NCBI GenBank assembly: GCA_963708245.1
Contig: OY970201.1
Location: 5,828,001-5,892,000, forward strand
Direction of reading: 5' to 3'
Length of the DNA: 64,000 nt
Origin: CAVYXK01 sp963708245
GTDB taxonomy: Bacteria > Pseudomonadota > Alphaproteobacteria > Acetobacterales > Acetobacteraceae
A program made the position numbers and the translations under genes. Positions 47,822 to 56,598 of the stretch are shown here, piece after piece (the first letter of the stretch is position 1; each line of letters opens with the position of its first letter). The notes under the pieces were generated by a model. The model was not told the origin of the DNA and ran no database searches. It worked only from the letters and a program-made list of their open reading frames with translations.

Positions 47822-48442
47822 ATGAACAGCGAGACCGATATCAACCGGGCCGAAGGTGCCCAGGGCGGCGATACCGCGCCCGACGGAATCCCTGAAACCC
47901 AGGAGCAACTCATGCAGGCCGCGACCGCCCGGATCGCCGAACTGGAGGCCGAGGTCGCGGAAATGAAGGACCGCTGGATGCGCGCCGAGGCAGAGATGTC
48001 CAATGTGCGCTCCCGCGCCCGCCGCGACGTGGACGAGACACGGCAATACGCAGTGCAGAAATTTGCCGCCGACGTGGTCGAGGCGGCGGAGAATCTGCGT
48101 CGCGGCCTGGATAGCTTGCCGCGCCCCGAGCCCGGCCAGCCGGAAATCGTCGGCCGCATGCGTGAGGGCATCGAGGGGATCGAGCGCGCGTTCCTGGCCG
48201 TGCTGGAGCGTAACGGAATCCGCCGCGAAGATCCCACCGGACAGGCATTCGATCCCAATCTGCATCAGGCCATGGCCGAGCAGGAAAGCGTGCTGCACAA
48301 GCCGGGAACGGTGCTGGCGGCCTGGAGCCCGGTCTGGACCCTGCACGGGCGGCTCTTGCGTCCAGCCATGGTGGTGCTCGCCAAGGCGCCCCAGGCTGAG
48401 ATTGGGACGGCCGCCGAGCCTAGCATGCACACCAGGGTCTGA
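47822..48442 (+). CDS. grpE: Nucleotide exchange factor GrpE
   Basis: The 206-residue protein has a long N-terminal coiled coil (RIAELEAEVAEMKDRWMRAE) and the GrpE core (ADVVEAAENLRRGLDSLPRP, GQAFDPNLHQAM, LLRPAMVVLAKAP). It releases ADP from DnaK. The first ATG with family similarity is at 47822; no strong ribosome site precedes it. The upstream open frame is not GrpE-like. dnaK and dnaJ follow. Confidence 0.95.
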   Translation: MNSETDINRAEGAQGGDTAPDGIPETQEQLMQAATARIAELEAEVAEMKDRWMRAEAEMSNVRSRARRDVDETRQYAVQKFAADVVEAAENLRRGLDSLPRPEPGQPEIVGRMREGIEGIERAFLAVLERNGIRREDPTGQAFDPNLHQAMAEQESVLHKPGTVLAAWSPVWTLHGRLLRPAMVVLAKAPQAEIGTAAEPSMHTRV

Positions 48443-48496
48443 AGCCGGTCGCGGAGGCGCCGCGCGGAGGAGACCTGCCGAAAATCGCGGTCGGCC

Positions 48497-48524
48497 CTTG
48501 CCTGGGGAAGTCCGGCTCAATACA
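48497..48524 (+). promoter_or_regulatory. Possible heat-shock (sigma-32-like) promoter upstream of dnaK
   Basis: CTTG at 48497-48500 is followed about 17 bases later by CAATACAT, a loose match to the alphaproteobacterial heat-shock pattern, in the gap before dnaK. The match is weak and offered only because dnaK is usually under this control. Confidence 0.25.
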
Positions 48525-48599
48525 TCCACCTCACCAAAATTCCACCTAGGGACTCCAGCGGTGCTTCGGGCCGCCCGGGTCCGCTGAAAAGGAGATCTC

Positions 48600-50525
48600 A
48601 TGAGCAAAGTCATCGGCATCGATCTCGGCACGACGAACTCCTGCGTCGCCATCATGGAAGGCAAGGACGTGCGGGTGATCGAGAACAGCGAGGGGGCACG
48701 CACGACCCCGAGCATGGTCGCCTTCACCGACGGCGGGGAGCGGCTGGTTGGCCAGTCGGCCAAGCGACAGGCTGTCACCAACCCCTCCAATACGCTCTAC
48801 GCGATCAAGCGCCTGATCGGGCGTCGCTACGACGACCCGATGGTGGCCAAGGACAAGGGGCTGGTTCCCTACGCCATCGTGCGGGGCGACAACGGCGACG
48901 CCTGGGTCGAGGTGAAGGGCCAGAAATACTCTCCGAGCCAGATCAGTGCGTTCATCCTTGGCAAGATGAAAGAGACCGCCGAGGCTTATCTGGGCGAGCC
49001 GGTCAGTCAGGCGGTGATCACCGTGCCCGCCTACTTCAACGACAGCCAGCGCCAGGCGACCAAGGATGCCGGCCGCATCGCCGGGCTAGAAGTGCTGCGT
49101 ATCATCAACGAGCCGACCGCCGCGGCACTCGCGTATGGCATGGACAAGAAGACCAGCGGCACGATCGCGGTCTATGACCTTGGCGGCGGCACGTTCGATA
49201 TCTCGATCCTCGAGATCGGCGACGGCGTGTTCGAGGTGAAGAGCACGAACGGCGACACGTTCCTGGGCGGTGAAGATTTCGATGCCCGAGTGATCGACTA
49301 TCTCGCCGACGAGTTTCGCAAGGACCAGGGCATCGACCTACGGCGTGACCGGCTGGCGCTGCAGCGGCTGAAAGAAGCCGCGGAGAAGGCGAAGATCGAG
49401 CTTTCCTCGTCCAAGGAAACTGAGATCAATCTGCCCTTCATCACCGCCGACGCCTCCGGGCCCAAGCATCTGGTGATGAAGCTGACGCGGGCGAAGCTCG
49501 AGCAACTCGTTGAGGATCTGATCGGCAAGACGCTGGAGCCGTGCCGCGCGGCGCTGAAGGATGCCGGCGTGACGGCGGGCGAGATCAGCGAGGTGATCCT
49601 GGTCGGCGGCATGACGCGCATGCCCAAGGTCATCGACACCGTGAAGCAGTTCTTCGGCAAGGATCCGGCGCGCAACGTTAACCCGGACGAGGTGGTGGCG
49701 ATCGGCGCCGCCGTGCAGGCCGCGGTGCTGAAGGGCGACGTCAAGGACGTGTTGCTGCTGGACGTGACGCCGCTGTCGCTGGGTATCGAGACGCTGGGTG
49801 GCGTGTTCACCCGGCTGATCGAGCGCAACACCACGATCCCGACCAAGAAGAGCCAGGTGTTCTCCACCGCCGACGACAACCAGCAGGCGGTGACCATCAA
49901 GGTCTATCAGGGCGAGCGCGAAATGGCAGCGGACAACAAGCTGCTCGGCCAGTTCGACCTGATGGGGATCCCGCTGGCGCCGCGCGGCGTGCCGCAGATC
50001 GAGGTCACCTTCGATATCGATGCCAACGGCATCGTTTCTGTCTCGGCCAAGGACAAGGCGACCGGCAAGGAGCAGCAGATTCGCATCCAGGCTTCGGGCG
50101 GCCTCTCTGAGGCGGACATCCAGCGCATGGTCAAGGAAGCCGAGGCGAATGCTGAGGCCGACAAGCAGCGTCGGGAGTTCGTCGAGACCAAGAACCAGGC
50201 GGAGGCGCTGATCCATCAGGTGGAGCGGAACCTGAAGGAACACGGCGACAAGCTTGGCGCCCAGGAGAAGGGCGAGGCGGAATCGGCGATCAGCGCTGCC
50301 CGCTCGGCGCTGGAAGACACCGACCACGCTGCGCTGAAGCAGGCGACCGAGCGGTTGAGCCAGGCCGCCATGAAGCTGGGCGAAGCGATGTACAAGGCGC
50401 AGGCGGCGGGTGCGGGGGCCGCCGGTCCTGACGCGGCGGGCGGGCCAGGGACTGCCGGCAAGCCTGATGAGAAGGTCGTGGACGCCGAATTCGAAGAGGT
50501 GGACGACAAGAAGAAGTCCGCCTGA
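48600..50525 (+). CDS. dnaK: Molecular chaperone DnaK (Hsp70)
   Basis: The 641-residue protein is a full-length DnaK: IGIDLGTTNSCVAIMEG at the N-terminus, the ATPase motif AVYDLGGGTFDISILEIG, ILVGGMTRMPKV, the substrate-domain linker VLLLDVTPLSLGIETLGG and the acidic C-terminus EFEEVDDKKKSA. AAGGAGATCTC gives an excellent ribosome site. It works with GrpE and DnaJ, whose genes flank it. Confidence 0.98.
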   Translation: MSKVIGIDLGTTNSCVAIMEGKDVRVIENSEGARTTPSMVAFTDGGERLVGQSAKRQAVTNPSNTLYAIKRLIGRRYDDPMVAKDKGLVPYAIVRGDNGDAWVEVKGQKYSPSQISAFILGKMKETAEAYLGEPVSQAVITVPAYFNDSQRQATKDAGRIAGLEVLRIINEPTAAALAYGMDKKTSGTIAVYDLGGGTFDISILEIGDGVFEVKSTNGDTFLGGEDFDARVIDYLADEFRKDQGIDLRRDRLALQRLKEAAEKAKIELSSSKETEINLPFITADASGPKHLVMKLTRAKLEQLVEDLIGKTLEPCRAALKDAGVTAGEISEVILVGGMTRMPKVIDTVKQFFGKDPARNVNPDEVVAIGAAVQAAVLKGDVKDVLLLDVTPLSLGIETLGGVFTRLIERNTTIPTKKSQVFSTADDNQQAVTIKVYQGEREMAADNKLLGQFDLMGIPLAPRGVPQIEVTFDIDANGIVSVSAKDKATGKEQQIRIQASGGLSEADIQRMVKEAEANAEADKQRREFVETKNQAEALIHQVERNLKEHGDKLGAQEKGEAESAISAARSALEDTDHAALKQATERLSQAAMKLGEAMYKAQAAGAGAAGPDAAGGPGTAGKPDEKVVDAEFEEVDDKKKSA

Positions 50526-50542
50526 TCGGAGTTGGTCACATG

Positions 50543-50584
50543 AGAGGTCGCGCCCGCGCCGCGCAGCGCACGGGCGCGGTCTCT
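50543..50584 (+). terminator. Long stem-loop between dnaK and dnaJ
   Basis: AGAGGTCGCGCCCG (50543-50556) pairs with CGGGCGCGGTCTCT (50571-50584) to give a 14-bp stem with two G-T wobbles around a 14-base loop. A weak T-rich stretch follows. It could partly terminate dnaK transcripts or protect the dnaK mRNA end, giving less DnaJ than DnaK. The structure is seen; the function is inferred. Confidence 0.55.
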
Positions 50585-50609
50585 TTGCGTCTGGTGTTGA
50601 AGGGCTGAG

Positions 50610-51758
50610 ATGGCCAAACAGGACTATTACGCCACTCTCGGCGTGCCGCGGGAGGCGAGCGGCGAAGAGCTGAAGAAGGCGTATCGCAAGCTAGCGATGC
50701 AGTATCACCCGGATCGCAACCCGGGCGACAAACAGGCCGAGGCACGCTTCAAGGAAGTCAACGAAGCTTACGACATCCTGAAGGACGATCAGAAGCGCGC
50801 GGCGTACGACCGGTTCGGGCACGCCGCGTTCGAGCAGGGTGGCGGCGCCGGTCCGTTTGGCGGCGGGTTCGATTTCTCGGGGGCCGGCGGGCTCGGCGAC
50901 ATCTTCGATCAGATGTTCGGCGATCTGATGGGCGGCCGCCGCGGCGGGCCTGGCCGAGCCAGGGCCGGCAACGACCTGCGTCAGTCGGTGGAGATCGACC
51001 TGGCCCAGGCGTTCACCGGCACGAAGGTCAATCTGCGGGTTCCGACTCGCGTCGCGTGCGAGGCGTGCAACGGCACCGGGTCAGAGGACAAGGGTCGTCC
51101 CGCCGATACCTGTCCGAGCTGCCAGGGCGCCGGCAGGATCCGTGCCCAACAGGGCTTCTTCCTCGTCGAGCGCACCTGCCCGACCTGCAACGGTTCCGGC
51201 CGGGTGATCCGCAACCCCTGCCGGGTCTGCCGCGGCGCCGGCACGGTCCAGCGGGAGCGCAGCCTGCAGGTCTCGATACCGGCCGGCGTTGAAGACGGCA
51301 CACGCATCCGCCTCCCGGGCGAAGGCGAGGCCGGCGGCCCCGGCGCGCCGCCGGGCGATCTCTATGTGCACGTGGCAATCCAACCGCATCCGATCTTCCA
51401 GCGCGAGCAGGCCAACATCTTCCTGCGCGTTCCGCTGCGCATGACGCTGGCGGCGCTGGGCGGGGAGATCGAGGTACCGGTGATCGACGGCAGCAAGGCC
51501 AAGGTCAAGGTACCGCCCGGCACCCAGACCGGCGATCAGTTCCGCCTTCGCGGCAAGGGATTCTCCGTGCTGCGCAGCGCTGCGCGCGGCGACATGTTCA
51601 TCCAGGTCGCGGTCGAGACGCCGCAGCATCTGACCCGTCGCCAGCGCGAACTGCTGGAGGAATTCGAGGCCGAAGCGCAGCAGAGCGAAAAGCACCACCC
51701 CGAAAGCGAAGGGTTCTTCGCCAAGGTGAAGGAGTTCTTCGAAGGCACCCGCGGCTGA
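50610..51758 (+). CDS. dnaJ: Co-chaperone DnaJ (Hsp40)
   Basis: The 382-residue protein has the J domain (DYYATLGVPREAS, HPD in MQYHPDRNPGDK), a Gly/Phe-rich region, and four zinc-finger repeats (CEACNGTG, CPSCQGAG, CPTCNGSG, CRVCRGAG). The C-terminal substrate domain follows. Family length is normal. It stimulates DnaK ATPase activity and delivers substrates. It starts 84 bases after dnaK. Confidence 0.98.
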   Translation: MAKQDYYATLGVPREASGEELKKAYRKLAMQYHPDRNPGDKQAEARFKEVNEAYDILKDDQKRAAYDRFGHAAFEQGGGAGPFGGGFDFSGAGGLGDIFDQMFGDLMGGRRGGPGRARAGNDLRQSVEIDLAQAFTGTKVNLRVPTRVACEACNGTGSEDKGRPADTCPSCQGAGRIRAQQGFFLVERTCPTCNGSGRVIRNPCRVCRGAGTVQRERSLQVSIPAGVEDGTRIRLPGEGEAGGPGAPPGDLYVHVAIQPHPIFQREQANIFLRVPLRMTLAALGGEIEVPVIDGSKAKVKVPPGTQTGDQFRLRGKGFSVLRSAARGDMFIQVAVETPQHLTRRQRELLEEFEAEAQQSEKHHPESEGFFAKVKEFFEGTRG

Positions 51759-51786
51759 GGGACGGTGGCTGTGGCCAGTCCTTCCG

Positions 51787-51990
51787 TCAGATCATTGCGG
51801 CGATCGCTGCGCGCAGCTGCCGCGCTCCGTCATAGCGAATGATGACGCTGCCGGTGAGCGGATTCGCCGATGCGCTGACGACGCCCGGCAGCGCACGCGC
51901 GTGTGTAGCTAGCCGGGCGGCACGGGCTGGATGACCCTTGGCCGCAGGGGATAGCAGGCGCATGCAGCCGGGGATAACGAGAGTGAGCAC
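51787..51990 (-). CDS. Small HMA-like (ferredoxin-fold) protein
   Basis: The 67-residue protein has a beta-alpha-beta pattern with ARLATHARALPGVVSASANP and LTGSVIIRYDG, like the heavy-metal-associated-like domains (HMA_2 type) found as stand-alone proteins. The metal-binding CxxC is absent, so metal binding is not supported. It is convergent with dnaJ. Confidence 0.55.
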   Translation of the reverse strand: MLTLVIPGCMRLLSPAAKGHPARAARLATHARALPGVVSASANPLTGSVIIRYDGARQLRAAIAAMI

Positions 51991-52055
51991 GCGACGAATC
52001 GGCTGGTTGCGTCCTCAACGCATGCATGTTCCGGGTGACACATAAGAAGACAGTG

Positions 52056-52400
52056 TCAGCCCGATGACATTTTGGCCGCCACCAGCCTGCGCGCTGTGCG
52101 CAGCAAGAGTTGCCGGTCCTCCGGCGCACAGTCGCGGTAAAGCCGCAGCATCGCCAGTTCGTCGCTTCTGGTCTGGGCGGGCGCCCGCTTGTCCACCCCG
52201 AACATCAGGAATTCCACGCCCACACCGAGCGCGGAAGCGATCCGGGTGAGGTTCGGCGTGAGCTGACCGGCACGGCCGGTTTCCCACTGCGCCACCGCGC
52301 TGCGGGAGACACCGACTGCCGCAGCCAGGTCGTCCTGCGTCCATCTCTGCGTGCGACGGGCCTCTCGGATACGGGCGCCAATTTCGCTCGGTTTGGTCAT
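52056..52400 (-). CDS. XRE-family transcriptional regulator
   Basis: The 114-residue protein starts at ATG 52400 (MTKPSEIGARIREARRTQR). It has a Cro/C1 HTH domain (WTQDDLAAAVGVSRSAVAQW, TPNLTRIASALGVGVEFLM) and a helical C-terminus. It is divergent from a small HTH gene across a 124-base promoter region and probably regulates itself or that gene. Confidence 0.88.
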   Translation of the reverse strand: MTKPSEIGARIREARRTQRWTQDDLAAAVGVSRSAVAQWETGRAGQLTPNLTRIASALGVGVEFLMFGVDKRAPAQTRSDELAMLRLYRDCAPEDRQLLLRTARRLVAAKMSSG

Positions 52401-52467
52401 TCGCGACTTATAGGTCAGGACAACTAACAGCGAAAGCCTCAAATCTCGGCGCAATCAGTTAAATTTC

Positions 52468-52496
52468 TTGACAAAACTAGTTCATGATGATAACAT
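52468..52496 (+). promoter_or_regulatory. Sigma-70-type promoter for the small HTH gene
   Basis: A perfect -35 TTGACA (52468-52473), a 17-base spacer and TAACAT (52491-52496) as -10 lie 29-57 bases upstream of the ATG at 52525. The spacer contains the perfect palindrome AACTAGTT (52476-52483), a candidate operator for the divergent XRE regulator. The promoter match is strong; the operator idea is inference. Confidence 0.7.
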
Positions 52497-52524
52497 GATA
52501 GTGTAGAAGCATTGAGGACCGCTG

Positions 52525-52815
52525 ATGCCGGCAAAACACAACTGGACCAACGCCCAGGACACCCAAATACGCCGGCTGCGCGCTGAAGGCGCCACCTGGG
52601 ACACAATCGCCGCGGTGCTGGGAATGACGCGGTGGGCGACGATCGAACGTGGCCGGCGGATCGGCGCACGCCTTCCCCCACCCGATTTCGTTCCGCCACC
52701 CGACGATCCGGCGCGTGAGCCGCTACCGGCCGGTCACCCACGGAGTTGGGACGCGGTCACCGCCGGGACAGTGCTCGAAGGTACTCCCTACCCGCTGCCG
52801 GTTTTCCCCCGTTGA
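52525..52815 (+). CDS. Short HTH DNA-binding protein (GcrA/AsnC-like helix)
   Basis: The 96-residue protein begins KHNWTNAQDTQIRRLRAEGA and continues WDTIAAVLGMTRWATIERG, a GcrA/resolvase-like HTH that compares a Trp-containing SANT-type helix. It ends in a Pro-rich tail (PPPDFVPPPDD, GHPRSWDAVTAGTVLEG). The closest relatives I recall are short proteins in Acetobacteraceae. It precedes a DUF6362 gene. Confidence 0.72.
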   Translation: MPAKHNWTNAQDTQIRRLRAEGATWDTIAAVLGMTRWATIERGRRIGARLPPPDFVPPPDDPAREPLPAGHPRSWDAVTAGTVLEGTPYPLPVFPR

Positions 52816-52838
52816 CCCACGAAACAAGGATCTGGCCG

Positions 52839-53330
52839 ATGGACGGAAACACTGAGCCGTGCATCGATGCGCCATACGTGACCTGGAGATTAGAGGAGGC
52901 GGGCGCCACGTTGCTTGCGCTGCCGGGGACCGGATGGTCCACGCGGTTGCGCACGTCATCGCTCGAGATCGTCCGCACCGCGATGGAGAGCTACGGCTGG
53001 ACCGAGCAGCGCGTGCGCCCGCGGGTGCCGCAGGCAGCGGAGATCACCCGCATGGATGAGGCGATGGGCTGGCTCTCTCTGATCCCGATCGATCGTTACG
53101 TACTGCGTCGGATCGTCGGCGCCCGCAGCTTGGTCCATCCGGTGACCGAGCGGCACTTGTTTCCGTGGCGCCGCCTCGGCGCGGCGCTTGGCGCCGATCA
53201 TAAGGCGGTGCAGCGCTGGCATGCGGAGGGGATCGGGCTGATCGTGTTGGCGCTGAACGGCGGGACACCGGCACGGGAACGGCGAGCGCGCGCCGTACCG
53301 CGGACGCCGGAACTAATGGGTAAGCAGTGA
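52839..53330 (+). CDS. DUF6362 family protein
   Basis: The 163-residue protein starts at ATG 52839 (AAGGA nine bases upstream) and carries DEAMGWLSLIPIDRYVLRRI and GRHLFPWRRLG-type HLFPWRRLGAALGADHKAVQ near its end, the DUF6362 pattern. The last motif resembles an HTH. It is 23 bases after the HTH gene and likely co-transcribed. Such genes are often phage-linked. Confidence 0.75.
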   Translation: MDGNTEPCIDAPYVTWRLEEAGATLLALPGTGWSTRLRTSSLEIVRTAMESYGWTEQRVRPRVPQAAEITRMDEAMGWLSLIPIDRYVLRRIVGARSLVHPVTERHLFPWRRLGAALGADHKAVQRWHAEGIGLIVLALNGGTPARERRARAVPRTPELMGKQ

Positions 53331-53549
53331 TCACGGAGAGGCCAGTCGTTGCGAAACGGCTTCCAAAGACGGAGATATTGCAGAGACGAAATGGCTTCAT
53401 CCCATTTGGCTCCTGTGGCCCGGTCTGCCGCTTTTTACCCAGCCCTGAAGTCCTCCCGCTGGCTTCAATCCAGGCCAGATTGGGGGAGCTAGCTCGCTGA
53501 GCCAGGCGGCAGTACGCTAACGCGACCGACCCGACGCTGAGGGTAAGCG

Positions 53550-54011
53550 ATGAACTCGAAAAAGAAGCGTGCCATAGCGGCCCAACTCGAGGCGGCGGCA
53601 CAGGTTTGCTCGCGTCAAGGCGCTCAGCTCACCGAGCTTCGCAGGCTTGTGCTGAAGCTCACTCTGGAAGCGGAGGGGCCGTTAACAGCATATCAGCTTC
53701 TGAGTCGCCTCAGGGCAACCCGAAAGAATGCCGTGCCACCGACCGTTTACCGAGCGCTCGATTTCCTGATGGCGCAACGGCTGATTCACAAAATCGAACG
53801 CCTGAACGCATTTGTCCCGTGCACCCAGGCCGACCATGACCATCATGGCGCACAATTTCTCATCTGCCGTCGGTGCGGCACTGTGGCCGAATTGGAGGAC
53901 ACCGCTATTTTGGAAGCGCTCGCGCACGCCGCGAGGCGCGCCGGATTCCAAACCGATACTGCTACGGTCGAGCTCGATGGCACATGTGCCGCCTGCGCCC
54001 ACCCGGTCTAA
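53550..54011 (+). CDS. zur: Fur-family zinc uptake regulator (Zur-type)
   Basis: The 153-residue protein has a winged-helix Fur domain (LTELRRLVLKLTLEAEGPLT, PPTVYRALDFLMAQRLIHKI) and metal ligands in ADHDHHGAQFLICRRCG and the C-terminal CAACAHPV. The two CxxC sites are the structural zinc site. It is convergent with a zinc/manganese ABC operon, so it is probably its zinc-sensing repressor. Confidence 0.87.
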   Translation: MNSKKKRAIAAQLEAAAQVCSRQGAQLTELRRLVLKLTLEAEGPLTAYQLLSRLRATRKNAVPPTVYRALDFLMAQRLIHKIERLNAFVPCTQADHDHHGAQFLICRRCGTVAELEDTAILEALAHAARRAGFQTDTATVELDGTCAACAHPV

Positions 54012-54049
54012 GGAATCTCCGAGCGGCCTCTGTGTGCGCGCTTCGAAAC

Positions 54050-54862
54050 TCACATAGCCGATTGGCCGCGTCGGCCGGAGGATGCGAACGGTATCCTCGC
54101 CCGCCCGGCGCCGTAGGCGAGCGCACTCAGGCTCCCGACAAAGAAACCTATTGGCCAATTTGAGAGAAAAGCGAGGGCAACCGAGGCCCATCCAATCATC
54201 AAGGACAGAGCGACTGAAAATAACACGGCGCGCAGCGGTTGGTGCGTCAGGGCACGTGCGGCGGAGGCCGGCCCCACCATGAGGCTGAAGACCAGCAGCG
54301 CGCCCACAATCGGCAACGCCACCGAGGTCGTCAGTGCGACGATGAAGAGAAACAAAACCTCCGCCCGGCGGGCGGAGACTCCGCGAGCTTCGCCCAACTC
54401 AGGCGAAATGGAATTCAGCAGCAGCGGCCGGAACAGCGTCGCTGTGAGGACCGTCGAGACAACACTCACCGCGACCAGCACTGCGAGATCGCTGCGGCCG
54501 ACGCCAAGAATTTGTCCGAACAGCAGTGCATTGACCGCCTGGGCGTATTCGCGGGTCATGCTTAGGAAAAACGCTCCAAGTCCAAGCAACACGGTCAGCG
54601 ACAACGCGGTGGCGACCTCATGCCGCTCGCGCCGCCCGAGTTGGCTTATGCCGATCACGCCGATCCCTGCGAATACCAGCAGACCGGCGAATTGGTTGAT
54701 GCCTAGCAGGCTGGCCGCGGCAGCACCAGGAAACGTGCCGAGCGGCAGCGCGTGCGCCGCAAACAAATCCCCTCGGATCACGACGAAGAAGCCAACCAGG
54801 CCAGCGACCGCCGCGACGATCGTTGTCGCCAGCCATGTGTTGACCATGAAGCTCGCGAACAC
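54050..54862 (-). CDS. Zinc/manganese ABC transporter permease (second permease)
   Basis: The 270-residue protein has about eight membrane segments with the ABC-3 pattern (LVGFFVVIRGDLFAAHALPL, FLFIVALTTSVALPIVGALL, FSLMVGPASAARALTHQP). It begins after the first permease and is the last gene of the four-gene operon. It is convergent with zur, 38 bases away. Confidence 0.88.
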   Translation of the reverse strand: MFASFMVNTWLATTIVAAVAGLVGFFVVIRGDLFAAHALPLGTFPGAAAASLLGINQFAGLLVFAGIGVIGISQLGRRERHEVATALSLTVLLGLGAFFLSMTREYAQAVNALLFGQILGVGRSDLAVLVAVSVVSTVLTATLFRPLLLNSISPELGEARGVSARRAEVLFLFIVALTTSVALPIVGALLVFSLMVGPASAARALTHQPLRAVLFSVALSLMIGWASVALAFLSNWPIGFFVGSLSALAYGAGRARIPFASSGRRGQSAM

Positions 54863-54865
54863 GGC

Positions 54866-55777
54866 TCAGACTGATCCAGCCTGCGGCACCTCGCCGGCCG
54901 GCCGGTAACGCTCTGACCGCGTGCTGCCGCGTCGCGGTCGTCCCGCCACCAGGTAGGTCAGGAAAATCAGCGTAACGATGCAGAAGCTGACGGGCCAGCC
55001 ATGTCCGGCCGTCCAATAGTAACTGTCGTAGGCCACAAGGATCCCGCCCCAGGTCGTGGCGATGCCGATCGCGGCAGCAAGCAGGACGGTTCGGCCGGGC
55101 CGTGCGGCGATCCGCAGCGCGACGGCGGCCGGCCCGATCAACAGCGCGGTGGAAAGAATGGCGCCGACCGTGATGGCTGACAAAGAAATCGCCAGCGCCA
55201 GCACGATCAGGTGCAGAACCCCGACCAGCCGCACCGGAACCCCGCGGACGGCAGCAAGCTCCGGATCGAGCGAGCTGAGCAGCAAGGGGCGATACAACAC
55301 TACAACCTCTACGAGCGCGCCAGCGCCGACCGCCAGAGCGAGCGGGATGATCGACGGAGGAATAGCGAACATCGAGCCGAACATCACGGTAATCGTCGCC
55401 CCGGTCGTGCTCTTCGACGTGACGTCCAGGTACAGCAGCAAAGCCGTCAGGCCGAGCCCCGCGCCCAGCATGATGCCGGTCACCAGGTCGCGCTCCCGGG
55501 CCCGACGCACATGAGCCAGCTCCATGCCGGCTGCTCCGATCACCCCCATCACCAGGAAACCGAGCAGCGGGTTGATTCCGAGTAGAAATGACGCAGCCCC
55601 GCCGGCACTGCTGACATCAGCCAGGGCGTGGCCGGCAAAGGATTGTCCCCTGATAATGGTGAACACCCCCACGACCGCCGAAACGAGTGCGGCTCCGCCG
55701 CCGATCACCGCCGCCGTTTGGACAGGCGTGCTGGTGAGCCAGCCAGGCTCGAACACGAACGAGACAACAGAGTTCAT
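54866..55777 (-). CDS. Zinc/manganese ABC transporter permease (first permease)
   Basis: The 303-residue ABC-3 family membrane protein has IRGQSFAGHALADVSSAGGA, GMELAHVRRARERDLVTGIM and AITVGAILSTALLIGPAAVA. Two different permeases in one operon recall SitCD/TroCD transporters, where they form a heterodimer. It lies three bases before the second permease. Confidence 0.88.
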   Translation of the reverse strand: MNSVVSFVFEPGWLTSTPVQTAAVIGGGAALVSAVVGVFTIIRGQSFAGHALADVSSAGGAASFLLGINPLLGFLVMGVIGAAGMELAHVRRARERDLVTGIMLGAGLGLTALLLYLDVTSKSTTGATITVMFGSMFAIPPSIIPLALAVGAGALVEVVVLYRPLLLSSLDPELAAVRGVPVRLVGVLHLIVLALAISLSAITVGAILSTALLIGPAAVALRIAARPGRTVLLAAAIGIATTWGGILVAYDSYYWTAGHGWPVSFCIVTLIFLTYLVAGRPRRGSTRSERYRPAGEVPQAGSV

Positions 55778-55783
55778 GTAGAA

Positions 55784-56593
55784 TTACGGGATATGAACCA
55801 CGTGAACTGGATGATCTGTCAGAGCAGGCGCCTCGGCGCCGGCCACGACCAGGATGCGGCCGTGCACCCGGATTACATCGATGTGATAACCGTACAGCTC
55901 GCTCAGCACGTCGGTGCGAATCACGGCCTCCGTGCGGCCGCACGCCGCGCGCCCGTTTGCCAGATATACGATGCGGTCCATCGCCGGGAGCAGGGGGTTC
56001 ATGTCATGGGCCGAGAGCAGCACCGTTATCTGCTCGTCGATCGAGAGACGGCGCAGCAGAGCGACGATGCCAGCGGCGCTCTTGACGTCGAGATTGGCGA
56101 GCGGCTCGTCCAGCAGCAGCAGGCGCGGGCGCCGGATCAGAGCATGGGCAATCAGCGCCCGTTGCTGCTCGCCGCCCGAAAGTTCGCCGAGCCGCTGGTC
56201 AGCGAACGCCCTCGCGTCCACGGCTTCGAGTATCTCGTCAACCTGGCGCCGCTGTGCTCTTGAGGCGATCGGAAGACCCAGCCGGTGCCCGTCGATCCCG
56301 AGCGCAACCAGATCCCGTGCACGCAGCGGAATGAACGGGTCCAGCACGATTTTCTGCGGCACATAGCCGACCGAGCTCAGCCGGCTATGGCCATCCGAGG
56401 TGATGCTTCCCCTGCTAGGCGTGACGAAGCCGAGGATCGTTCGCAGCAGGACCGTCTTGCCCGAGCCGTTGGCACCGATCAGGCCGCAGAACTCGCCGGG
56501 CCCCAGTGTGAAATCAACGTCCTTTAGAATCTGGCGCCCGGAGAAGGAGACACTCACCTGATGCACGGCGAGAACATCTCTCGTTGCGAGCAT
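55784..56593 (-). CDS. Zinc/manganese ABC transporter ATP-binding protein
   Basis: The 269-residue ATPase has Walker A GANGSGKT, the signature LSGGEQQRALIAHALIRRP, Walker B LLLDEPLANLD and a switch histidine in LSAHD. It drives the two permeases. It is spaced five and six bases from its neighbours. Confidence 0.92.
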   Translation of the reverse strand: MLATRDVLAVHQVSVSFSGRQILKDVDFTLGPGEFCGLIGANGSGKTVLLRTILGFVTPSRGSITSDGHSRLSSVGYVPQKIVLDPFIPLRARDLVALGIDGHRLGLPIASRAQRRQVDEILEAVDARAFADQRLGELSGGEQQRALIAHALIRRPRLLLLDEPLANLDVKSAAGIVALLRRLSIDEQITVLLSAHDMNPLLPAMDRIVYLANGRAACGRTEAVIRTDVLSELYGYHIDVIRVHGRILVVAGAEAPALTDHPVHVVHIP

Positions 56594-56598
56594 CTTAT

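Noticed and set aside
49338..50327. 329-codon minus-strand open frame
   Set aside because: Antisense to dnaK. Old database entries for frames antisense to dnaK exist, but they are regarded as artefacts.
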